Assembly: GCF_022376445.1 (NCBI RefSeq)
Contig: NW_025955095.1
Location: 1 to 64,000 of the forward strand
Reading direction: 5' to 3'
From: Fomitopsis serialis
Lineage: Eukaryota > Basidiomycota > Agaricomycetes > Polyporales > Fomitopsidaceae
DNA length: 64,000 nucleotides
In this document: positions 55,582 through 64,000 of the stretch, in pieces
Layout of the letters: each line of letters starts with the position of its first letter
Numbering within the stretch: position 1 is the stretch's first letter
The notes under the pieces: model-generated
Seen by the model: only the letters and a program-made list of their open reading frames with translations
Database searches by the model: none
Told to the model about the DNA's origin: nothing
Program-made: the position numbers and the translations under genes

Positions 55582-57543
55582 ATGTCAAACGCTGTGACGG
55601 CGACAGACGTCCCCGAGCTCCCTTCGAAGCGCGTTCCCTACGGTCAGCACCGTCCCCCACTTTATATGTACTCACCAGCTCAGTGGGCGCCCGCAGTGCG
55701 CCTCGGCAAGTCCGGGCTCAAAGTCTCGCGCGTCATCTTGGGTTGCATGACCTACGGCGCGCCCGAGTGGGCGAGCTGGCTGCTCCCCGAGGAGGAGGCG
55801 ATCCGGCACATCAAGTACGCGTACGACGCGGGCATCAACGCGTTCGACACGGCCAACGTGCGTCTTGTCCCCTCCCTTCCCCTCTGTGTGTCCAGGACGA
55901 AGACGATGAGAGGAGGCTGACGCGGGTATGTGGATTCGGATGCAGGTGTACTCGAACGGCCTGTCGGAGGTCATACTCGGCAGGGCGATCAAGCAGCTGG
56001 GCCTCCCCGCGAGGAGATCGTCGTCATGACCAAGGTGCGCCCTCCCTCCCGTCTCTCACCCCTCGCACCGACGCATGCCCTCGCACTGACGCACGCACGG
56101 CAGTTCTCCGGGGTCGTCACCGCGGACCCGGGCGAGAAGGTCTTCGACCCGCTCAAGGCGGAGCGCGAGCAGCGCACGGTGAACCAGTGGGGCGCGTCGC
56201 GGAAGCACATCTTCGCGGCGGTCCGCGCGAGCCTCGCGCGCCTCCAGCTCGAGTACGTCGACGTGCTGCAGATCCACCGCGTCGGGAGCGGGACGCCGTT
56301 TGAGGAGACGGTGCGTGCCTCGCGTGGTATGTAGGGCTTGGGTTGTGGGCGTGTGTTGACGGGGCGGTGGTTGGTACATAGATGGAGGCGCTCCACGACG
56401 TCGTCAAGGCAGGGTACGCGCGGTACATCGGGATCAGCTCGTGTTGGGCGTGGAAATGTGCGGTATTACCTACACACTGTGCTCGCCGCGTCTCTGACCC
56501 GCTGACTGTCTTCCGCGATATGGGCGTGCAGTCCAGGCGATGCAGAACTACGCGCTGAGCCGCGGGCTGACACCCTTCATCTCGATGCAGGACCACCACA
56601 GCCTGATCTACCGCGAGGAGGAGCGCGAGATGTTCCCCGCGCTCAAGGTGCGTCCCTCCCCCGGTGCTCACTCGCCCGTTTGCGTACTGACGCGTTCTGC
56701 ACGTCGGCGCCGTGGTGCCTGTGTAGCTCCTCGGCGTGTCCGCGATCCCGTGGAGCCCGCTCGCGCGGGGGCTGCTGTGCAAGCCGTTCAAGGAGAGTCT
56801 GGCGAAGAGCACGAAGCGCGGAGAGGGAGATTGGTGAGCATGCATCTTCCACTGCCTGCTCCCACCCTGCCCTGCGTTCGATCGGCGCCTTCCAGTCACT
56901 TACTGCGTCTCCATGCGTAGGTTCCTCGCGAATTACACGAAGGAGCCGGGGTCGGGGCTCGAGGAGATCATTAATCGGTGCGTGAGCGACGAAACGAGGC
57001 TTGGACGAGGCTGATGAGCGCGTGCTGACAGGGTAGAGGAGGTCGCGAAGAAGAGGGGCGTGAGCATGGCGCAGGTCGCGGTCGCGTGGTCGTTGTCCAA
57101 GGACGGTGGGTCCTGCTGCCTATCTGGCTGTTTTGCGGCGATTGACGTGGACACCCTTTACTCTCCTTCTTCCGCCTGGTCGCCTTTCGGGTCGACGGGC
57201 ACCCTTGCCATGCGCGGTTTCTCCGGCTTCGTCTTTCCCCCGGGATCTGCGCTGTGCGACGATCGAACCTCTGTGAACCGCGGTTGATCGAATGGCCGCG
57301 ACGATGCACATGACGTCGGGATGCAGTCATCGCGGCAGCGGTGGTCGGCACGACGAGCCTTGCGAACCTCAAGGACATCCTAGGTGAGATCTGAATCCAC
57401 GTCATAGCGTCCTTGATGCGGGTACGAGCAGGTGCTGACCCGTGTTTCTGCGTGCAGAGGGCGTGCACCTCCAGCTTACGGAGGAGGAGATCAAGTACCT
57501 CGAGGAACCGTACCGCCCGATGAATATCATCGGGCACGTCTAA
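55582..57543 (+). CDS. aldo-keto reductase (aryl-alcohol/versiconal-type)
   Basis: NAD(P)H-dependent reductase of an aldehyde or ketone substrate, with a TIM-barrel fold. About ten exons join cleanly: VRLGKSGLKVSRVILGCMTY and then INAFDTANVYSNGLSE (catalytic Asp and Tyr). VMTKV follows (catalytic Lys), then LQLEYVDVLQIHRVGSG (catalytic His) and EALHDVVKAGYARYIGISS. Next are FISMQDHHSLIYREEEREM, IPWSPLARGLLCKP and the C-terminal cofactor-binding part VIAAAVVGTTSLANLKDILE. The C-terminus is PMNIIGHV, with the stop at 57541-57543. The Q-D/N-H-x-x-L-Y-REEEREM signature is that of fungal AKRs related to versiconal hemiacetal acetate reductase and aryl-alcohol dehydrogenases. In white-rot fungi such enzymes may recycle aryl aldehydes; the substrate here is not determined. 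Confidence 0.9.
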
Positions 57544-58509
57544 TGTTTTCAGGCTCCCACCGCATTCGGGGCCCGCAACGCCGGGGGGCATGGCGAAGGA
57601 AGCGGAAGGATGTACGGTGAGAAAGGTGCCTGATTGTGGGAATGGCTGTCGGTAGGGTTCAACGGTACCCATGTTATCATTGTAGTATGCTTGTTCGTCT
57701 GTGAAAGAACTTGTATTAGAGTGAGGGTGAAGCGCGAGGGTGGCGAGTTCATTCCAGCCTGGCTGTCCATCTTGAAGTAAGGCTGGGTGGATCTTGTAGC
57801 CGCACATGGTGGGTACCTGAAGCTGAGTTGCATTATTACACTACCAGAGAATTAGCGATCGAGCTTGGTACAGACCTGAGAGGCCTAAATGTCGCAATGT
57901 CTGTTTGAATTGCAGCGGGTCCAGTCGTAGTCGACGGAATCGCTGGATTATCGCAGCCGTGTAAGCACACTTAGGCTCCTCGCAGAATTGCTCGTTTGCT
58001 GGAAACCACAATAGGAGAAGAAGAAAACTAGCAGGATATTTTTGGTGTTTGTGCGTGCGGGAATGGGCGTGGGCGCCTGAGAAAATTACCCCGCACCGCC
58101 GATCGAGGATGCGGGGAAAGACGGCCCGACGATTATCCGTGCGCCCACCCCGTCGGCCATTCTCGCAGTCCTCCTCCCGAGTCGTCCGCGCGCGCGGTCA
58201 TCTGCGAGCACCGCGGCGGGGCGAGGCCAGGGAGGGATGGCCCGGATGGGTACCACGGTCATCTGCACGCCTCCCACTGGCCCACTCTTTTGTCGCCCAT
58301 CTGTCTCTTAATCTCTCCCCGTCTCCAGCCCCCGTGGGGTTAAATTTGCACTAGCCCTCCCGGTGCGCCCCCTGCTCTCCTCCTTCCTCCCTCCACCCAA
58401 CTCTACACGCCTGCCGACTGCCAGGTGCCGCGACTATCTCAGCGGATCCGTTGGACGTTGCGCTGCGCACACACTCGACGACCACCCGTCAGACACAGGA
58501 CTTGACACG
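57544..58509. other. intergenic region with an unassigned minus-strand frame
   Basis: On the minus strand a frame from 57807 down to about 57545 reads MCGYKIHPALLQDGQPGW then NELATLALHPHSNTSSF and TDEQAYYNDNMGTVEPY. It has more natural composition than other shadow frames, but no recognisable family and no clear partner exons. The rest holds no gene. Confidence 0.35.
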
Positions 58510-59287
58510 ATGGTGCGTTTCACGGAGCGTCTTTGTTCGTCGATGCCGAGCTGACTGGCTGGACCCCCAGACCGCCCCCGTCCCCGACGAGCACCGCGAC
58601 GCTCACCTCATCAACCTCCGCCTCGCCCTGGGCTCCATCGTCGCTCCCGTGCGTATCTTTCCCTTCCTCTGCCCAAGCCTGCCGCCTGCCAACACGTGGG
58701 GTACACATCTTGTCTCCTTTCTTCGCCCTCATGCATCCCATGTCGTCGTGGCACCCTCGTTTCGTTCTCCCGTCGCCCGTCTTTTGTCCACCATACCGTC
58801 CGTGCATGTGGCGCCACCGCCTTTCCCCGCCTTTCTTTCCCGTCCGTCCCCTGACACCCACACTGACCCTGACCCCGCAGAAACGCCCCGCCTACGCACG
58901 CTCCCCCTCCGCCTGCGGCACCTCCGGCACCGCCACGCCCGCCCACCACTCCCACCCGCATCACCACCGCGACCACCGCGTCCCGTCCCCACCCTCGTCC
59001 TCGTCCTCCCCATCCGTGCGTGCCCCTTTCCTCTCTTCCCTTCCATCGGTACTGACGATCCGCCCCACTAGTCGTCCGTCCCCGCGAGCCCCGAGCCCGC
59101 AGCCGTCCCGCTCCCTGTCCCCGTCCCCGTCGCCTCGCAGCGCGCAGAGACCGTCCCCGCCCCCGCGACGTCCCCCGCGCCGCCCACAACCAAGGCGGTC
59201 GGCTCCGCGAAGACGCGCGTCGGCCTCGTCGGCACGCTGCAGAGCAAGAGCGCGTTCGACGCGCTCGTGCACGGGAGCTGGGTGTGA
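58510..59287 (+). CDS. small Pro/Ser-rich protein with conserved C-terminal motif
   Basis: Best model: ATG at 58510 directly followed by an intron (GTGCGT...CCCCAG), so the first coding exon is a single codon. Exon 2 reads TAPVPDEHRDAHLINLRLAL then GSIVAP. After an intron ending at about 58880, exon 3 is KRPAYARSPSACGTSGTATP and a His/Ser-rich stretch. The last exon has a Pro/Val-rich low-complexity part and ends RVGLVGTLQSKSAFDALVHG then SWV and the stop at 59285-59287. All three introns have consensus ends and are in phase. The GTLQSKSA-DAL-HGS terminus looks like a conserved basidiomycete element, but I know no function. Confidence 0.6.
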
Positions 59288-61715
59288 GGTCCAGTTGCAC
59301 CTCGGTTGCGAGCGGCTCGGACGCGATAGTGGAGGAGAGTCGTGGTAGCCACGCATATATTCATAGACTGAGACGACTCGGCGACAGACGGACTGCGGCG
59401 TGGCGTGTATATAGTGTAGCATATACAGTAAGTAGGAGGTAATCTGTAGCGGCTCGTTCGCGCTCCTCTGACTTTGCACCCGTGTGCTTTCGATGTTCGT
59501 GTCATACTAGAGTGGGTATCCCACGTATATATCATATTGCATGTTCTGGGATCGGGAAGGCTTGGAAGCTTGACTGATACCGCGTGTGCGGGCGCATATA
59601 CAGCACTGATTGTCACCTAGTAGGCAGGCCACAGATCCGACCTCTTTGACGGGGGAGGACAATCGTATAACGTACTATTAGGTTGGTCGCGGTGCCACGG
59701 TACTCTTGTAGCGTCTCTGGCTACATATAAGTACACCGACGTCCAGACTGCCGGTGTTGCGTTCTCATCACGTCCTTGCGCAGGGTCGTCCTCATTCGAG
59801 ATCGTCTGCAGCGCTCCTCCTGCGCACGAAACCTGGGCCTGCCAGTGGGCGCTGAGCCCCCTTGAAAGTCAAGCCCTGCCCTGGGCCCGCGGTCCCCGGC
59901 AGACGCGTTAACCTGTGCGCGAGCTGGCTGTTGACCACCATGTATCCATCAGCCCACTCCGTATCGCCGCCAGACCCTAGTAGGCCCAGAAGTGCTTAGT
60001 GCACCGGTCTTGGTTACTCGGAGGCTGGTAGGCCTGAGCTGGACATCGAAGCGGAGTGTCGCGCAACGCATCCAGCGACTCAGGCGATGTGTACCTTGCT
60101 TATCGGATGCCGTGCGTGCCGGTGCGTCCAGTGTCCACTCTTGCGTCCACTGGTAGGGGAGGGAAGCACGCCGGACAGTAGCGCGCGGTCGGCTTCAGGA
60201 CGTACTTAAATTGAGCGTGCGTCGACCCACATGCCATCGTCCGTCCGTCCCTGGTCAACAGGCCCCCAGTCAGTTGTTCCCAGCCCATAGTGTGCAATCT
60301 AGCAAAGTGCGTACCTCGTCCCGAGCGCCTCGTCGTACACATCCAAGTTGACTCTGATCGTCGTCATCGTTGGACTGCGATAGCAGCCCGCCGTCGCCAC
60401 CTGTTGGACCGCAGTGAAATTGGGACGTCGAATCGACACCTCACGCCCACCCGCAGAGATCTTAACGCGAGCCCACTGTCGTAGTCCGTGCCGTCTTCAA
60501 CCCGATAGTCGACGCCGCCGATGGGGCGGCCTAAGATGAGGGTCGGACTAAAAGGTCGCTTGGACCGTCCAACGGTCGCTCTGGGCGGTGGTGGCGGTGG
60601 CAGTGGCGGTGGCAGTGGCAGTAACATTGCAATGAAAAGCGTACCGGCGAAAGAAAAGCATGACAAGGCTGGGAAGGGTGCTGTGAATGAGAACAGCACC
60701 ACCAATAGGAGCTCGACGTCGTACGGCCAGCAGGATGGGCGACAGCAGCGCGAGAACCAAGACGCGGGGGCAGCTCGACGGTAAGTAACGCATGCATACA
60801 CGGAGTGACGGCGAGTGACGGGTTCGGAGATAGTGCGGGGATTGGCGTCCTGGCCAAAGTACTCGTGCTGGGGTGTACATGTGGTAGAAATCAGACGTAG
60901 CCTTGATCAAGTGTCCGACAGGCATGTATGTTCCTTCGCGTTTGTTTGTAAAGGAGAATTAGATATTCGGATTCGACTTATGTATGTACTCACGCCTCGC
61001 TGGCCGCGGATGCGTTCGAGTTCCAGGCGAGGACATTGCCGTCACGGACAAAACGGCGCCGTAGATTTATGCAGAATGCGCGAGCACGGGCGAGTAGGAA
61101 GATAAGCACGGACGTGGATGACTGCAGTCTTTGGGGTCAACACAGCTATGTTACCGAGAACGACTCGGGACGTACATTTATTGTGTGTGCGATTCACGCG
61201 CCCACCCGTATCGCGATTATTGGCTGCTGGCAAGCACGAGGCGAGTTGGGTGCGGCACTCAGTTTCTCCACGTTCGACGCGCAATCGGCATGTAGCAGCT
61301 TCGAACTGACATGCATTCTGACAATGGGAATCATATACATATTCGCCTGGTGGTCGGCATTGGCTCCTCGACAAGAGACATGAGCACGCCCGCCGGGGGC
61401 CCACGTACTGTACCAGTAGCCGTGCTCGACCGCGTGATCCACACTAGAGCCACACCATCGTGAGTCGTCGTCAAACGAGTCAGTCAAACGGGTCACAACT
61501 CACACATGTCTGCCATCCGCTATGACATCGATTCGGTTTGGTTTCAATTCTCCTCTCCTCAGGCTGATTGTCCTCGTACGGTGGGTGCAGTACAAGAACA
61601 TTCGTATCTAGGGTTTCCTGTGTGTCGTTTTCGCGTCACGGCCGGAGAAGCGATGAAAGAAGGGTTTGAAGATGTTCGTGGATTCGATCAAGGGTATATG
61701 TAGACGAATCTGGGA
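59288..61715. other. intergenic region with a GGC/AGT-rich microsatellite
   Basis: About 2.4 kb between the small Pro-rich gene and inverted F-box locus I. Contains a degenerate ggtggcggtggcagt repeat at about 60586-60625 that creates a Gly/Ser frame. No gene with domains or good splice structure is supported. Confidence 0.55.
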
Positions 61716-63549
61716 TTACACATGCTGTTTCCGCGCCAGTTGCAGCCTCGTCACTTGCTCCATGATCGCAGCGTCATCCTTCGGGTCTTCCCCGTTGAAG
61801 ACGACGAACCGCGAAGAGCGCCCAACGTCAAGTTGAGGGAAAAGCGAGTCCAGAAAGCGAGCGACGATATTGATGTCAGACCGGTGCTCGATGAAGAGTG
61901 GTTCGTCGACGTGCAGCTCTCGAAGCGCGCACCCTGTCGCCTCCGAACCCGGGGCACTGTCCGTGTCGGAAGAACTTGATTTGCGCTGTTGAGTGGCCTG
62001 GGAGAGTTGGTTAACTTGAAGGCCATACTCGTCTCCCAGAGACCACACTGTTAGACATTCGAGCTGACGACATGTACGCGCGATGTCGCGCAGCGAGTTG
62101 AGGGTAAGGAATAGGTTTGGCAAGTCGAGCGATCGTACCGTGGGCCATGCTGCCACCAAGCCGGGGACATCGATATCGTTGGGGGACTCCTCCTGGATCA
62201 CGACGTCCTGGAGACGTTGGAGTGCGAGCAGTGGAGAAGCCACCGCGTGGAAAGGCGTAGCAGCTGTTGTCCCACCGGCAAACAGAGATTGAGAGCAGAT
62301 TAGGTCAATCAGACAAAGCCTCCGTAGAGACCCAGCATTCCTGCGACGCAGCGCGTCGAAGATCGCGTGGAGCGCGACTGCCACTACATCGGGACCCCCC
62401 TCCTCCGTAGACCATTGAGACTTGAACCATATTTCCACGTCCTCCAGTCCGGGCGCAATTATTGCATCGGCAAGCACCGCCACCCCGCCGTCCTCCCTTT
62501 GACGAAGAGGCACTTCAGATGGTCGAAGGGACGAATGGGCGGAATGTCCACGTTGTTGTCCTCTTGAGGGTCATGCATGCCGCCGCGTTCGTCCATATCG
62601 ATCTCGAGCGTAGTGAGCCCAGGGATGGTCGAGATTGCAGCTAGGGCGGCCCGGGTGAGGGCTCGGCGGGATTCAGAGATGCAGAGGGTCCGGATTGTCT
62701 GGCTGACGAAACGACCGCTAGGCACCGACTGCCAGAAGGGAAACCAGAATGCTTCGTGTGCCAATTTTCGGAGCTCGAGCTCTTCGAGGTTGGGGAGCGC
62801 CTGTAGCACGGCAGGAAGCATTTGCTTGAAAGCATGTCGCCGCATGCGGTACCCGTATTCGTACGTCTGATGACCGTTCTCCCTCATATTCAAGTCTTCG
62901 GGAAGGCGCAGGACACGAATCGAGGGGGAAGTCACCGATATGATTTCGGGCGTGGCATGCTCCCATATAAGTTCGCGCAGATTTGGAAAGAGCGGCTGGC
63001 CATGGGCATGCTGCTGAAGGAAAAGGAAAATGGATGGTTCTATGGTATCCCCTATTCCGTAGCGGAGGACGCGTACGAAAGGCGCATAGTGCTTGAATCG
63101 TGCCCATTCCTCCACAGAAATGGGGCCTGAGACGTATTTCTGGGACACTGATCAGAACATATGTCGTCGCAGTCTGCTTGCACATCACTCACGTAGTTAT
63201 ATCGGTAGGTATATGAATCAATGCCTACTGCCATATCCTCGTTAGCCTCGTCGTCTGATTCATGTCCTCCCATGAATTCCTCTTCATTCGTAGGCCACTT
63301 GACGAAGCCGGAACTGAAGTCTCGTAAGACAGCTTCGCAAATGGTGCTCAGCTCCAGCCGTCTCCAAAGAACCCTCACAGCCGACGTGTGGAACGCACGA
63401 CACACCCGTGCACACCTTGCCAGAGCAGTCCTCGCAGGGCGATTCCGTTCGTCATTGACGTAGAGATGTTGGTGATCCGTTTGTGGTGCAAGTTGTCCGC
63501 ATATGTCGTCCACTAGCTCGAGCGGAATATTGCATGGAGAGGAGGACAT
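61716..63549 (-). pseudogene. F-box/LRR-like protein I (inverted copy), one frameshift
   Basis: Minus-strand member of the family and the closest relative of locus H. Exon 1 63193-63549 (119 codons: NIPLELVDDICGQLAP, CARVCRAFHTSAVRVLWRRLEL, acidic linker HESDDEANEDMAVGID) is followed by a 53-nt intron (63140-63192). Exon 2 starts KYVSGPISVEEWARFKHYAPF. The frame is open to VKGRTAG, then a single base is missing in a G run (about 62483; ccacccc on the plus strand), stopping at about 62459. One frame over the family sequence continues VAVLADAIIAPGLEDVEIWF to the normal end RLQLARKQHV at 61716. Only one indel, so this may be a functional gene with an assembly error in a homopolymer. Both borders of homology with H include the promoter element. 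Confidence 0.78.
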
Positions 63550-63775
63550 GCGGTGCTGAAACGATGTAGGCCGTGGAGTCAGGGCTGAGCGCCCGAAGAG
63601 ACAGTGTATGCCTGGCAGTCAAGGACCGCGCCAATTGAACGCACAAGCACTAGGCAGCCTGAGGTGAGGTTGCAGATATTGAAGAGTGATCGCACGCGAC
63701 AAGAAGGACAAGACAGAGTCCAAGTCCAACACGACGACCATGACGAGAGGAGGTCGTAGCGCCGTAAAAATCACG

Positions 63776-63786
63776 GTCACCTGATC
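63776..63786 (-). promoter_or_regulatory. shared F-box promoter element
   Basis: GTCACCTGATC on the plus strand, that is GATCAGGTGAC on the coding strand, about 227 bp before the ATG of inverted F-box locus I. It is in the same orientation relative to the gene as in most plus-strand copies. Confidence 0.55.
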
Positions 63787-64000
63787 GTGTTCATGTCGCG
63801 CATTGCACTGAGATACACACTGGCATATGCTAGCCTCCTGTATCTTGTCTCTCGCAGCACAGCTGCACCTTCTCGTGGACCACATACACCCGCGACTTTC
63901 GGCACCTCTATCCAGCGTCGCCGACACGTCTCATTGGCTGCCGTGTTGCCTCAACTCCAACGCTCGACACGCTCGACGACCTGTCTGCCTGTCCTCGCCC

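Noticed and set aside
56153..56899. 248-codon minus-strand frame opposite the aldo-keto reductase
   Set aside because: Antisense shadow of well-supported reductase exons.
58611..59300. 229-codon minus-strand Arg/Gly-rich frame
   Set aside because: Antisense of the Pro/Ser-rich small gene; low complexity only.
60521..60784. Plus-strand frame with Gly/Ser linker-like repeat
   Set aside because: The repeat is a GGC/AGT microsatellite; flanking residues show no family and no splice structure.
1..64000. CRISPR arrays, bacterial operons or an intact transposon
   Set aside because: Spliceosomal introns throughout, no regularly spaced identical repeats, and no transposase or reverse transcriptase motifs recognised.

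Overview
The window is a stretch of nuclear DNA from a filamentous basidiomycete, most likely an Agaricomycete of the Polyporales type. This is inferred from dense short introns (about 45-70 nt, GTRNGT...YAG), GC-rich coding sequence, a full-length GPI-anchor ethanolamine-phosphate transferase, UstYa-like (DUF3328) proteins and a large family of F-box proteins. I saw no prokaryotic operon features, CRISPR arrays or convincing tRNA genes.

Layout. 0.1-5.4 kb: two tandem minus-strand secreted GH78-type alpha-L-rhamnosidases; the second carries substitutions in a motif that is intact in the first. 6.6-10.4 kb: the housekeeping gene MCD4/PIG-N. 11-38.6 kb: a plus-strand array of F-box/LRR-like paralogues, interrupted only by one minus-strand GNAT acetyltransferase (15.7-16.5 kb) and by two GC-rich, repeat-containing spacers (22.4-24.9 and 27.0-30.9 kb). 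Counting the inverted member at 61.7-63.5 kb, I find eleven F-box loci: four with an open frame (11.0, 25.2, 31.3, 33.7 kb), five nearly full length but frameshifted (13.5, 17.2, 20.3, 36.8, 61.7 kb) and two fragments (19.3, 35.9 kb).

39-59.3 kb is ordinary gene space between the two most similar, inverted F-box copies. It holds a UstYa-like gene, a one-TM extracellular protein of unknown role, a second GNAT, a second UstYa-like gene, a 7-TM protein, an MFS exporter, a conserved basidiomycete protein of unknown function, an aldo-keto reductase and a small proline-rich protein. Two UstYa-like oxidases, an MFS transporter and a reductase together suggest, but do not prove, a small secondary-metabolite or RiPP neighbourhood.

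The most striking observation is an 11-bp element, RRTCAGGTGAN (with one variant base in one copy), lying about 55-310 bp upstream of the start codon of every one of the nine near-full-length F-box loci. It is absent from the two 5'-truncated fragments, and I saw it nowhere else in the window. It looks like a shared cis-regulatory element, often a dyad GGTCA-N2-TGACC, that has travelled with the expanding family.
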